The notes: generated from the letters alone by a model not told the origin. A stretch of DNA of 64,000 bases from Bacteroidota bacterium (GCA_039821555.1 JBCBNX010000002.1:343444-407443), one strand, 5' to 3'; numbered from the stretch's first letter, positions 27,311-36,767 are shown. Translations and numbers: made by a program.

Positions 27311-28744
27311 ATGTTCGACTTCGAGTTTGGTGACTACGACGATCCCACCAGCGGCGACGCGCTGCGCCAGCTCATCGACGCCTATGAGGAGGGCCGCCGC
27401 ACCGGGAGCGTCGGCTTCTACGACTCGGAGACGCTGGAGGACATCGCCACCTTCTACTTCGAGGAGGGCCGTCTGGAAGACGCCCTGGAGGTGATCGACC
27501 GCCTGCTCGACGCCCAGCCCTACTCGTCCGACGCGTGGCTGCGCCGCGGCGTGCTGCTCAACCATCTCGAACGGCACACGGAGGCGCTCGACGCCTACGA
27601 CCGCGCCCTCGCGCTCAACCCCGCCGACGCGGAGACGCTCATCAACCGCGGCATCACGCTCGACACGCTCGACCGCCTCGACGAGGCGCTCGGCGCCTAC
27701 TACGCCGTCCTCGACCTCGACCCGCTCAACGAGGACGCGCTCTTCAACCTCGGCATCGCTCTCGAAAAGAAGGGCGACTATGCGCAGGCCATCGGCGTCC
27801 TCGGCGAGTGCGCTGACCTTGCGCCGGATCACCCCGAGGTGTGGTACGAACTCGGCTACTGCTACGACCAACTCGGCCGCTTCGACGATGCCATCGCGGC
27901 CTACGACAAGCAGATCGACCTGGAGCCCTACTCCGAGAACGCCTGGTACAACCGCGGCATCGTCCTCAACCAGCTTGGCCGCTACGCCGACGCCGTCGAG
28001 TCCTACGAGTTCGCCCTCGCCATCCGCGACGAGTTCGCGAGCGCGTGGTACAACAAGGGCAACGCGCTGGCCAACCTCAGCCGCCCCAGCGAGGCCATCG
28101 AAGCCTACTTGAAGGTGCTTGCCTACGAGGACGGCGACGCGGCGACGTTCTACAACCTCGGCCTCGCCTACGAAGACCTCGGCGAACTCCCGACGGCCAT
28201 CGACTACCTTCGCCGCTCGGTGCAGGTCGACCCGCTCTACGCTGACGCCTGGTACGGCCTCGGCTGCTGCCTCGACGCGGAGAACGCCCACGACGAGGCG
28301 CTGCTCTGCTTCGCGAAGGCGCTCGAACTGCGCCCCGAGGCGGGCGAGTTCTGGCAGGCCCGCGCCGACACGGAGTACAACGCCGGACGCCTCACCGACT
28401 CGCTCCGCTCCTATGCTCGCGTGGTGCAGCTTGAACCGCACAACGCCGACGCCTGGCTCGACCTCGCCGACACGCAGTACGACGCCGGAGCCTACGCCGA
28501 GGCGCTCGCCTCCTACGACCGCGCGCTCACGCTCGACGCCCGTTCGGTGGATGCCCTGCTGCGCCGCGCCCACCTGCTCTTCACGCTCGACCGCCGCGCC
28601 GAGGCCATCGACTCGCTGCGCCGCGCCTTCGAACTCGACCCTGCCAAGCGCGAAGAGGTGCGCCGCGCCTACCCGGAGCTGGCGTCGGACAGCCAGAGCC
28701 GTCACCTGTTCGGTCCGCTGGAAGGCGGAAAGCCTCGCAGCTAG
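27311..28744 (+). CDS. Tetratricopeptide-repeat protein
   Basis: The 477-residue product is built almost entirely from TPR units of about 34 residues (AWLRRGVLLNHLERHTEALDAYDRALALNP, ALFNLGIALEKKGDYAQAIGVLGECADLAP, AWYNRGIVLNQLGRYADAVESYEFAL and others, roughly 11-12 copies between residues 45 and 455). There is no signal peptide or membrane helix, so it should be cytoplasmic and act as a protein-binding scaffold. The acidic N-terminus (MFDFEFGDYDDPTSGD) precedes the repeats. A hairpin plus T-run follows at 28771-28803. The neighbouring genes do not indicate a partner. Confidence 0.88.
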   Translation: MFDFEFGDYDDPTSGDALRQLIDAYEEGRRTGSVGFYDSETLEDIATFYFEEGRLEDALEVIDRLLDAQPYSSDAWLRRGVLLNHLERHTEALDAYDRALALNPADAETLINRGITLDTLDRLDEALGAYYAVLDLDPLNEDALFNLGIALEKKGDYAQAIGVLGECADLAPDHPEVWYELGYCYDQLGRFDDAIAAYDKQIDLEPYSENAWYNRGIVLNQLGRYADAVESYEFALAIRDEFASAWYNKGNALANLSRPSEAIEAYLKVLAYEDGDAATFYNLGLAYEDLGELPTAIDYLRRSVQVDPLYADAWYGLGCCLDAENAHDEALLCFAKALELRPEAGEFWQARADTEYNAGRLTDSLRSYARVVQLEPHNADAWLDLADTQYDAGAYAEALASYDRALTLDARSVDALLRRAHLLFTLDRRAEAIDSLRRAFELDPAKREEVRRAYPELASDSQSRHLFGPLEGGKPRS

Positions 28745-28770
28745 ACCGGCCAGCCGCCGACCCACTTCCA

Positions 28771-28803
28771 AGCCGCCTGGCACTGCGCCGGGTGGCTCTT
28801 TTG
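28771..28803 (+). terminator. Rho-independent terminator after TPR gene
   Basis: AGCCGCCTGGC, a 5-base loop, and GCCGGGTGGCT pair over 11 positions (one G-T-type and one A/G mismatch) and are followed by CTTTTG. It lies 27 bases after the TPR stop codon and just before the end of the convergent carbamoyltransferase gene. Confidence 0.7.
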
Positions 28804-28807
28804 TGGG

Positions 28808-29881
28808 CTAGGCGACTTGATCGGGCTCGTTCAGCCCCCAGATCCATTCCAGGATGGCCTTCTGGGCGTGCAGGCGGAACTCGGCTTGCAGCAGGTGCCG
28901 CGCCTGCGGGCCGTCGAGTACCGCGCCGTCCACCACTACGCCGCGCCGGACGGGCAGGCAGTGCATGAAGATGCCGTCGTCGGTGCGCTGCATGCGGTCG
29001 GTCGTGAGCATCCAGTCGGCATGCTGGGCGCGGAGAGCGGCCTCGTCGTCCGGGGCCTCGTAGACCGCGTCGCCGTGCCACGCTTTGGCGTAGACGACGT
29101 GCGCGCCGCCCTCGGCTGCGAGCGCCGCGTCGAGGTCGTCCGTCTCGGCGATGGAGCCGCCAGTCGTCTCCGCGGTCGAACGAGCCGCGTCGAGGATGTC
29201 CGCGTCGAGGCCGAAGCCGTCGGGGCGAGCGACGGTGACGTGCATTCCAAGGCGCGCGGCCATGAGCAGCGCCGAGTTCGGGACGGCGCGCGGGAGCGGC
29301 TTCGGGTGCGGCGCCCACGCGAGCACGAAGCGATGGCCCTGTGGCAACGTCCCGCGCTCCGCGCCGTGTCTAGCGAAATGCGTGCGGATGGTCGCCGCGT
29401 CGCCGAGTTCCTGACACGGGTGCCAGCGCGCCGACTCCAGGTTCACGACGGGCACCGTCGCGACTTCGGCGATGCGGTGAAAGAGCGTGTCGGCGTGGTC
29501 GGCGTCGTGGTCCGAGAGCGTGGCGAAGACCCGCACGCCGAGCGCGTCCACGTAGCGGCTGAGCACGCCGACGGCCTCGCGGATGTGTTCGGCGGCGTCG
29601 CGGTCCATCGTGATGGGCTGGCCGTCGGGGCCGTGGTCCCGCCACTCAAAGCCCCAGACGCCCTGGCCGGGGTTGAGCGTGACCGCGTGCGCCCCCAGGT
29701 GCGCCGCGGCGAGGTCCATCGAGGTGCGCGTGCGCAGCGACGACGCGAAGAACAGCAGCCCGAGCGCCTTGCCCTGCGCGGTCTGCGACCAGCGGCGTTG
29801 CTCATGATGGACGAGTGCGCGGTCGAGGCAACGCGTCCAGGCATCCGGCGGGGCGTCGAGCCAGGAAGTGAGCGAGGGCAT
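28808..29881 (-). CDS. N-acetyl- or N-succinylornithine carbamoyltransferase
   Basis: The 357-residue product has the carbamoyl-phosphate-binding motif as SSLRTRTS (residues 47-54), the WHPCQELGD motif and HCLPVRRGVVV near the C-terminus. Ordinary ornithine carbamoyltransferases read STRTR and HCLPA; the SLRTRTS plus HCLPVRR combination is typical of the acetyl- or succinylornithine enzymes of Xanthomonas and Bacteroides, which carbamoylate an acylated ornithine in arginine synthesis. Which acyl group is used depends on a loop residue (Glu in the acetyl, Pro in the succinyl enzyme) that I cannot align with certainty. No other arginine gene lies in the window. Confidence 0.85.
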   Translation of the reverse strand: MPSLTSWLDAPPDAWTRCLDRALVHHEQRRWSQTAQGKALGLLFFASSLRTRTSMDLAAAHLGAHAVTLNPGQGVWGFEWRDHGPDGQPITMDRDAAEHIREAVGVLSRYVDALGVRVFATLSDHDADHADTLFHRIAEVATVPVVNLESARWHPCQELGDAATIRTHFARHGAERGTLPQGHRFVLAWAPHPKPLPRAVPNSALLMAARLGMHVTVARPDGFGLDADILDAARSTAETTGGSIAETDDLDAALAAEGGAHVVYAKAWHGDAVYEAPDDEAALRAQHADWMLTTDRMQRTDDGIFMHCLPVRRGVVVDGAVLDGPQARHLLQAEFRLHAQKAILEWIWGLNEPDQVA

Positions 29882-30092
29882 GGGACAGACGGGTGCGTGG
29901 CAAAGCCGGAAGGTAGCAAGCCGTCCCTGCTTTCGTGGCTTGGTGTCCTCGGTTGTCTACGGGCGTGGGTGGGTACCTAGGTCGAGACGCGCCAGAGCCC
30001 TAGGTGCGCCCGCAGTGCACGCCGAGGTAAGCTGCACGCCAGGGCAAACCAGGCTGTCCCGGAAGAAGAGCCGCGAAGTCGGCGCGTGCGCG

Positions 30093-30653
30093 CTAGAGAT
30101 CGTCAGGCAGCCCAGCGCTGTCGAGCTCGGCCTGGAGGTGCCGCTTGGCATACTCCCAGAGGCCACGAACGCGGTGAAAGGTGCAGCCTTTCATGTCGGC
30201 GATCTCCTCAAACGTGTGCCCGACGAAATACTTCAGCTGTACCACCTCGACGGCCTCGTGGGTGCGCGTGTCGCCGTTGCGCTCCATACGTGCTAGGGCT
30301 TCGTCAAGGGCGAGGAAGCGCTCCGGGCGCATCGCAGCAGGCATGGTGCCCCCTGTCAGGAGGCGGAGCGGTCGCTGCCCACCGCCGCGCTTGTCAGCCT
30401 GCCGCCGCCGCAGTTCGTCCACGATGAAGGTCCGCATGACGCGGGCGCACAGGGCGCGCCGTGAGTATTCAGAGTAGTCTTCCAGGTCGTAGTCGGCAAG
30501 GCGCAAGTAGGCTTCGTGGACGAGAGCCGTGGTGTTGTAGGTGTCGAAGTCGCGGACGCGCCGGCGCTGCCGGTGTGCGACCTGACGGATCGCTTCGTAG
30601 GCGGCTGCGAAGGGGTCTAATTTCAGTACGGTGTCGCTCATATCTCTGTCCAT
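30093..30653 (-). CDS. ECF-like RNA polymerase sigma factor
   Basis: The 186-residue product has sigma region 2 (TTALVHEAYLRLADY, RRALCARVMRTFIVDELRRRQADKRGG) and region 4 (VEVVQLKYFVGHTFEEIADMKG, FHRVRGLWEYAKRHL), matching the ECF subgroup found with serine/threonine kinases in Rhodothermia and Planctomycetes. It lies 90 bases downstream of a TPR kinase gene on the same strand, so the kinase and sigma factor probably form one signalling module; phosphorylation-controlled sigma activity is an inference from similar pairs. A second ATG four codons in (MSDTV) is an equally plausible start. Confidence 0.87.
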   Translation of the reverse strand: MDRDMSDTVLKLDPFAAAYEAIRQVAHRQRRRVRDFDTYNTTALVHEAYLRLADYDLEDYSEYSRRALCARVMRTFIVDELRRRQADKRGGGQRPLRLLTGGTMPAAMRPERFLALDEALARMERNGDTRTHEAVEVVQLKYFVGHTFEEIADMKGCTFHRVRGLWEYAKRHLQAELDSAGLPDDL

Positions 30654-30743
30654 AAGTGGTACTCAATTAGGGCAATGGTGCTGCGTAGTCAGATGTGGGG
30701 CCCCGGTGTAAGCTCTCCGAGACTCGCATCCCCGTCGTGTTTG

Positions 30744-33209
30744 TCATATTGCGGTCTCAGCGCCACCTTCCAGTGCCTCAAGTTCTCTGCGTGCCCGCTC
30801 TACCCATGGAGAATCTGGTGCAACTCCGTTCGTCTCCAGCATACGAAGACCTTCAGCGAGGTGGCGTTTTCCTTCCTGGCCCCTACCTGCTTTGACGAGC
30901 ACGCTTCCAAGTCGGATATGTGCTCTAGCCGTGTTATCGTGCCCCTCTGGTAAAACTCGTTCGAGAACACCGAGCACAGATCGCAGCGTTGTTTCAGCTT
31001 CACCAAGCTCCCCAGTTGAGGATAAAGCCCCGCCTAGGTTTGCTTGTGCGATCAAGTAGTTTTTGCTTTCCTCTCCAGTAGTCGCTAGATAGAGATCTGC
31101 TGCTTCCGAGAAAAATTGGACCGCCCGGGCATGGTCTTCTCTCGCCCGTGCAACGTGCGCCATTTCGCTTACAGTCAGGGCTACGTCCGTGTGAGGCTGG
31201 GGATACCTCGCACGCTGGAGTACGAGTACCTCATTGAGGATCGATTCAGCCTCAGAAAGCTTCCCTGTCAAAACGAGGGCTTTTACTAGAATTGTTTTGT
31301 TTAGCAGGATTGCCGGATGATCCTCTTCGTAGTGAGTCAAACGTATTGCTAAAGCTTTCCTGTAATAGTCCTCGGCCGCATCTCCGTCTTCCATCTGGTA
31401 TCGAATGTTTCCCAGATTGACGTAGTCAGCCGCGACGTACGGGTGGTAGTCCCCTAGTTCTCTTTGATCGATAGACAAAACGATATGAGCTAGCGAATCC
31501 GCCCGTTCGTACGCCCCAAGAATCGTGTAAGCCTTTACGGCCCGGTCTAGCGCGAGTCCTCGTTCAATTTCATTTCCTGCTTGCTCCCATAACGCTGCAG
31601 CACTTTCGGATTGCTCGATGGCTTCATCAAATCGTTCGAGGCGATGAAGCGCAAAGCCTAGGATGGCTCTCGCTTTTGCCACCGTCGTGTCTTCGCGTCC
31701 AGCCTCCGCCAGCATGATCGCTAGGCCTTCCTGTGCTAGCCGCTCAGCATCCGCCCAGCGCTGCTGATCAATGCGTAGACGACTTTGACGCATTAGTAAG
31801 TCTCCGCGATCTCGTTCGTCAGCGTCGGGCATAGTCTCCCAGGCACTTAGCGCCCTTGAGAGCAACGAATCAGCGCGTTCATAGTCGCCTCTGTGTGCTA
31901 GGAGAGCACTGAGCGTTTCGAGCAATTCAATCTGGATATCAGGTTGATCGGCGAGTTCTACTGCTCGTGTTGTGCCATACTCAATCACTGTGCTCAGTCT
32001 GAGGGTGTCTGATGGCTGAGCCGTTGGTTCTCCGCCCTCTAGGAGCATGAGCATAAAGTCTTGTACTTGCTGCGTGCGCTGTGCCTCAGCAGTAGCGTTG
32101 TCGCGCTCCTGCTGCAGTTGCCACGTGTACACGCCCACGACTGCGATGAGGACCAGGGTCGCCAGCACGGCGGCGCTGACGGCGGGGCGATGCCGCGCGA
32201 CGAAGCGGCCGACTCGGTAGCCTGCCTTAGCGGGCCTCGCCTGGACAGGGAGGCGACCGAGGAAGCGCTGGAGGTCGTCGGCAAGGGCCTGCGCAGAGGG
32301 GTAGCGGTGTGCAGGCTCGTCCTGAAGAGCGCGCGTCACGATGGCGCCTAGGTCCCCGTCTAGCCTTTCTGTAGCCACCTCGGGACGATGGCCCGTCAGC
32401 AACTCGTGGAGGACGACGCCGAGCGCGTACACGTCGGTGGCCGTCGTGATGCCCTCGCCACGCGCTTGCTCAGGAGCGGCGTAGGCCGGTGTCATCGCGC
32501 CTAGCTCTGCCGTCGTGCTCTCTTCCGGGTCGGCGAGAACGGCTGCGATCCCGAAGTCGAGCAGCTTCACGATGGGCCGTCCCGCACCGTCTTCGCGGAC
32601 GAGGATGTTGGACGGCTTGAGGTCACGGTGGACGACGAGGCGCTGGTGAGCGAAGGCAACGGCCTCGCAGACCTGGCAGAAGAGGGCAACCCGATCGCGT
32701 TCGGCGAGGCGCCGAGCCGCACACCAGTCGGTGATGGGCTGCCCCTCCACCAGTTCCATGGCGAAGTAGGGCACGCCGTCTGGTGTCTCGCCCCCGCCAT
32801 AGACGTGGGCGATGTGGGGGTGGTCGAAGCTACCGACGAGGTCGCGCTCGGCACGGAAGCGCTGGAGTTGGGCAGGGGTGGCGTAGGTGCCAAGCGCGAC
32901 GACCTTCAGCGCTACGTCTCGTCCGAGCGGCTCCTGGACGGCGCGGTAGACCTGTCCCATACCACCTTCGCCGATTTGCTCCGCGACAACGAAGCTCCCG
33001 AGCTGTGTGCCTGGCTCAATCGGGTCGAGGTGCAGCGCGGGCATGGGCGGAAGGACGTCGCCGGTGGGCACCGGGGCATCGAAGAGCACGCGCAGTGACG
33101 CTGTGAGGTCTGGACGATGCTCGGCAAGATGACGTATGAACGCCTCCCGGGCCTCGGGGTCGAGAGACGCCGCGGCCTCATAGAGATCGACGAGGGTGAG
33201 GTCGTGCAT
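30744..33209 (-). CDS. Membrane Ser/Thr protein kinase with C-terminal TPRs
   Basis: The 821-residue product has a short N-terminal helical region, a Hanks-type kinase domain (about 70-320: glycine loop IGEGGMGQVY, K102 in VALKVV, catalytic HRDLKPSN with D196, DFG D218, APE in AYAAPEQAR), a transmembrane helix (about 344-362) and TPR units (about 385-815; LGNIRYQMEDGDAAEDYYRKAL, LGGALSSTGELGEAETTL). The kinase should be cytoplasmic and the TPR part periplasmic. Base composition changes sharply near 32060: the kinase-coding part is GC-rich like its neighbours, whereas the TPR-coding part (30744 to about 32050) is clearly less so, suggesting a chimeric origin. The sigma gene follows. Confidence 0.92.
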   Translation of the reverse strand: MHDLTLVDLYEAAASLDPEAREAFIRHLAEHRPDLTASLRVLFDAPVPTGDVLPPMPALHLDPIEPGTQLGSFVVAEQIGEGGMGQVYRAVQEPLGRDVALKVVALGTYATPAQLQRFRAERDLVGSFDHPHIAHVYGGGETPDGVPYFAMELVEGQPITDWCAARRLAERDRVALFCQVCEAVAFAHQRLVVHRDLKPSNILVREDGAGRPIVKLLDFGIAAVLADPEESTTAELGAMTPAYAAPEQARGEGITTATDVYALGVVLHELLTGHRPEVATERLDGDLGAIVTRALQDEPAHRYPSAQALADDLQRFLGRLPVQARPAKAGYRVGRFVARHRPAVSAAVLATLVLIAVVGVYTWQLQQERDNATAEAQRTQQVQDFMLMLLEGGEPTAQPSDTLRLSTVIEYGTTRAVELADQPDIQIELLETLSALLAHRGDYERADSLLSRALSAWETMPDADERDRGDLLMRQSRLRIDQQRWADAERLAQEGLAIMLAEAGREDTTVAKARAILGFALHRLERFDEAIEQSESAAALWEQAGNEIERGLALDRAVKAYTILGAYERADSLAHIVLSIDQRELGDYHPYVAADYVNLGNIRYQMEDGDAAEDYYRKALAIRLTHYEEDHPAILLNKTILVKALVLTGKLSEAESILNEVLVLQRARYPQPHTDVALTVSEMAHVARAREDHARAVQFFSEAADLYLATTGEESKNYLIAQANLGGALSSTGELGEAETTLRSVLGVLERVLPEGHDNTARAHIRLGSVLVKAGRGQEGKRHLAEGLRMLETNGVAPDSPWVERARRELEALEGGAETAI

Positions 33210-33364
33210 GGAAAAAAGTTGAGTCGCGGGCCGCAGCTATCGCCAAGAAATCCGTCTTGACTTGTGAGGCCCCGGTGATTGCAGATCTGCGAGGCGCCTG
33301 TGCCTCGCGCTCTCGTGTCCCGCTTGCGGCCAAAACATAGGACCTCACCCTACTCATTTCCTAT

Positions 33365-36208
33365 ATGTATAACTATACATTTTCACCCGCCAAAAAACCG
33401 TATGGAAATAGGCTCTGGTTGTTGCTCCTTGGCAGTGTCCTGACAACGGTGGGTGCCGCTGCGCAGTCGCTCGACCTCGCATACACCGTGTCGCAGGACC
33501 GTCTTGCGCCGGGCGACCGGGTCTACTACACCCTCGCTGTCGGTAACAGCGGCGCAGGTCCCATCAGCGACCTCGTCGTGCGCGTGCTGCTCCCGGCCGG
33601 TATCTTCGACTTCGAGGAGCAAACCGATGAGGGGTTCGACTGCCCCTTCTCGGACTGCGACCCCAACGAACTCGCCCTGTGGACGATCGGGACGCTGGCG
33701 CCGGGCCAGACGCGGACCCTCGTGTTCACGACGCGCTTCTCCACGTCGGCGGACGCTCAGAGCTACGCCTCGACAGCGACGGCGACGGCTCCGGGGCTCT
33801 CCGACCTCGTGACGAGCGCAACGGTTGCGGTGGCGGCAGAGCCGGTCGTGCGTCTCGCCTTGGCGTCGGAGCGAGCCCCGCTTTCGCCCACGGCCGAGAC
33901 GACCTACATGCTCACCTACGGCAATCTGAGCGGACGCACGCTCACCGAGGCGACCCTCTCCTTGCCGGTGCCCGAAGGGCTGCGTTTCGTCTCGGCGACG
34001 GGGGGAGGGACCGAGTCTGGAGGCATCGTCCGGTGGAACGTGGCGCCGCTCGGCGTGAACGGCGGCGGTCAAGTACGCGCCACCTTCGAGCCAGCCAGCA
34101 TGCTCACGGCCGGTACGCTCGTGCGCGCCGAGGCGACACTCGGCCCTGCTCCGTCGGTCGCAGCGGCGACGGTCGCGCCAGTCGAGCAGCCTGGGCTGCT
34201 CCGGCTCAGCTACACCACGAGCCAGTCGAGCTTCGGCGAGGGCCAGCGTGTGCTCTACCGCCTCCTCCTCACCAACACGGGCACCACGACGCTCCTCGAC
34301 CCATCCGTCCGGCTCCGGCTCTCCAACTTCATCGAGGACTTCGAGGAGCAGACCGACATCGGCTTCGACTGCCCGTTTTCCGATTGCGACCCCAACGAGC
34401 TCGCCGTTTGGTCGGTGGGGCCGCTCGCGCCAGGAGCTAGCCGCACGCTGGTCTTCACCACGCGTGTGAGCACGAGCGCGCCGTCGGGCGAGGTGCTTCG
34501 GTCCTGGGCTACGGCTGAGGCCACGGGTACGAGCCAGGTGGTGGCGCAGGCCGATCTCCACGTCGAGCCTGCGCCGCTGCTCCGGTTGAGCGTGGCTCCG
34601 CAGCAGGAGCCGGCACAGCCAGGTGAGCCGTTCACCTACGTGATCACGTTCGCGAACCTCGGCCCAGCCAGCCCGAACGACCTCGTTCTTCAGGTCCGCA
34701 TCCCGGACGAGAGCGGCCTGATCTCGACGACGGGGCCGCGTGCTGGGATCAGCCAGGGCGTGGTGACATGGGGAGTAGGCGCGCTGGAGCCGGGCGAGGG
34801 GGGGCGCGTCGAGGTGAAGGTGCGCGTCGACCAGGACGCGCCAGCCGGGACCTCGCTCGACCTGATCGCATGGCTCGCGCCGAATATTCCAGGGGCCACC
34901 ACGCTTACCGCCCGCTCGGCGGTCGCCGTGGCCCCACCGTCGGACCTTGCCGTGTCCTACAGGCTGGACCGGCAGGCCGCCCTGCCCGGTGACCTCGTCG
35001 TCTTCCAAGTGCGCGCTGAGAACACGGGCGCGACCAGCCTCGCGGGCGTCCAGGCCCGGCTACGGCTGCCTGCCTTCATCAGTGACTTTGTGGAGCAGAC
35101 CGACGTCGGCTTCGACTGCCCGTTTTCGGACTGCGACCCCAACGAACTCGCTGTGTGGACCGTCGGCACGCTCGCCCCGGGCCAGAGCCGCACGCTCACG
35201 TTCTCGACGACCGTCTCTGGCTCTGCACCAGACGGCGAGGTCCTCCGCAGCCCGCTCGTGGCACGCGCCACGGGGCTGAGCGATGCCCTCACCCAAGCTG
35301 ACCTCGTCGTCGGTCGCGCGCTCGACCTACAGCCGCCTGCGCCCCCGACCGACCTGGTCGCCACGCCCGGCGACCAACAGGTTGCTCTCTCCTGGACCGC
35401 CAGCCCCGACGCTGACGACCTCGCCGGGTATCTCCTCCAGCAGGGCATCGAACGAAACGGCTCGCTGGTCTATGATTTCCTGGCGATCGTCGACCCGCCC
35501 GCGACAAGCTTTGTCAGCACAGGCTTGGAAAACGGCACGACGTACTTCTACGTAGTCACGGCGTTCGATGCGGCAGGCAATGAGAACGACTTCCTGGAGA
35601 GCGCCCGTGCCGAGGCGACCCCGCAGGACGGCGTGGCCCCTGCGCCCCCCACCGGTCTCGCAGCGGGACTCGACGCTGGGACCGTCGCCCTCACGTGGAC
35701 GGCCAATGCCGACGCCGACCTCGACGGCTACCGGCTCTACCGCGACCTCGCGAGCGCGCCGACCTCGCTCCTCACGGCCCTTCCCGCCGCCGCCACGGCC
35801 TTCACCGACGCGGACGTCGAAGACGGGACGACCTACTTCTACCGCCTCACCGCCGTAGACGACGACGGCAACGAGAGTCCCTTCTCGAACGAGGTCGAGA
35901 TCCTCGTCACGTCCGTGTCGGCAGAGGACGGTCCTGCCCTGCCCACAGCCTTCGCGCTCGACGCGGTCTACCCCAACCCTGTAGCAGGCGCGGCGACTGT
36001 GGCCTACGCGCTCCCAGAGGCCGCATCCGTCACCGTCGAGGTGTTCGACCTGCTCGGAGCCCGCGTGGCCGTCCTCGCCGATGTCGAGCAGCCCGCCGGA
36101 TACCACGGGGTCGGATGGACGCCGTATGGCCTCGCGGCAGGGACCTACCTCGTCCGCCTCCGCGCGGGTGACTTCGCAGCTACCCGGCGGCTCGTTGTCT
36201 TCCGCTGA
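33365..36208 (+). CDS. Secreted DUF11/Fn3 protein with T9SS domain and CPFSDC motif
   Basis: The 947-residue product has a signal peptide (to about VGAAAQ, residue 34). Five DUF11-type beta-sandwich domains follow (about 35-640; LAPGDRVYYTLAVGNSGAG, QPGEPFTYVITFANLGPAS), then two fibronectin type III domains (about 650-850; PPTDLVATPGDQQVALSWT, PPTGLAAGLDAGTVALTWT) and a T9SS sorting domain (AVYPNPVAGAATV, VEVFDLLGARVAVL, LAAGTYLVRLRAG). A motif QTD(E/I/V)GFDCPFSDCDPNELA occurs three times (near residues 86, 329 and 578), almost invariant although the surrounding domains have diverged. Its two cysteines and acidic residues suggest a disulfide-bonded or metal-binding loop. It is probably a long surface stalk. 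The start codon lies inside a 16-bp palindrome. Confidence 0.87.
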   Translation: MYNYTFSPAKKPYGNRLWLLLLGSVLTTVGAAAQSLDLAYTVSQDRLAPGDRVYYTLAVGNSGAGPISDLVVRVLLPAGIFDFEEQTDEGFDCPFSDCDPNELALWTIGTLAPGQTRTLVFTTRFSTSADAQSYASTATATAPGLSDLVTSATVAVAAEPVVRLALASERAPLSPTAETTYMLTYGNLSGRTLTEATLSLPVPEGLRFVSATGGGTESGGIVRWNVAPLGVNGGGQVRATFEPASMLTAGTLVRAEATLGPAPSVAAATVAPVEQPGLLRLSYTTSQSSFGEGQRVLYRLLLTNTGTTTLLDPSVRLRLSNFIEDFEEQTDIGFDCPFSDCDPNELAVWSVGPLAPGASRTLVFTTRVSTSAPSGEVLRSWATAEATGTSQVVAQADLHVEPAPLLRLSVAPQQEPAQPGEPFTYVITFANLGPASPNDLVLQVRIPDESGLISTTGPRAGISQGVVTWGVGALEPGEGGRVEVKVRVDQDAPAGTSLDLIAWLAPNIPGATTLTARSAVAVAPPSDLAVSYRLDRQAALPGDLVVFQVRAENTGATSLAGVQARLRLPAFISDFVEQTDVGFDCPFSDCDPNELAVWTVGTLAPGQSRTLTFSTTVSGSAPDGEVLRSPLVARATGLSDALTQADLVVGRALDLQPPAPPTDLVATPGDQQVALSWTASPDADDLAGYLLQQGIERNGSLVYDFLAIVDPPATSFVSTGLENGTTYFYVVTAFDAAGNENDFLESARAEATPQDGVAPAPPTGLAAGLDAGTVALTWTANADADLDGYRLYRDLASAPTSLLTALPAAATAFTDADVEDGTTYFYRLTAVDDDGNESPFSNEVEILVTSVSAEDGPALPTAFALDAVYPNPVAGAATVAYALPEAASVTVEVFDLLGARVAVLADVEQPAGYHGVGWTPYGLAAGTYLVRLRAGDFAATRRLVVFR

Positions 36209-36263
36209 TTCGACGGCAGCGTGCGGCTGCCAAGCCCCCACTCCGCTCCAACCCCATATGACC

Positions 36264-36767
36264 ATGCGATACATCCTCCTTCTCGCACTCCTCGTTCCTT
36301 TTGTCGGCTGCGACTCTGACAGCGAAGCAGATACCCTCGGTACCTTCACAGTCTCGCTCTCGGGCGAACTTTCTGGGTCGTATGACGGTCGTGCGTCGTT
36401 CACGCTCTGTCAGGGCAGCGACTGTGGTGGATCTGATGTAGACATCAGGCTAAGCAACGACGGGCTGGTTTTCGGATTCGAGATCAGTCGCACCTTCGGC
36501 CGCGGGATCTATGAGTTTCGCGATTTCGATTTCGACTCCTCTCGACTTGTCGGCTTCCTTGAGGTTGAGGGGTGCACGTTCGACACACAGGGTGGGACCA
36601 TAACACTCACAGAGGTCAGCGAGGACCGAATCGCCGGGAGCCTGGACGCGACTCTGCAGGTGCTGACACTCTTCGGTAGCCCTTCGTGCGAGGAGGGGGC
36701 ACAGCCTCCTACGCTGGAGCCTTTCGCGCTACGCGGCTCCTTTGATGCCGAGCGAGCAGGGTTCTGA
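36264..36767 (+). CDS. Small lipoprotein, function unknown
   Basis: The 167-residue product begins MRYILLLALLVPFVGC, a lipoprotein signal with C16. The mature part is beta-rich with two cysteine pairs (CQGSDC and ...GCTF/SCEE) and ends EPFALRGSFDAERAGF. I do not recognise the family. The leader is nearly identical to that of the next gene at 36808, including about 25 bases upstream, so the two leaders arose by duplication. An in-frame ATG two codons earlier (36258) is possible, but the ATG shared by both copies is preferred. GC content is lower than in surrounding genes. Confidence 0.65.
   Translation: MRYILLLALLVPFVGCDSDSEADTLGTFTVSLSGELSGSYDGRASFTLCQGSDCGGSDVDIRLSNDGLVFGFEISRTFGRGIYEFRDFDFDSSRLVGFLEVEGCTFDTQGGTITLTEVSEDRIAGSLDATLQVLTLFGSPSCEEGAQPPTLEPFALRGSFDAERAGF

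Noticed and set aside
27254..28783. 509-residue minus-strand open frame opposite the TPR gene
   Set aside because: Its apparent repeats only mirror the TPR repeats on the other strand.
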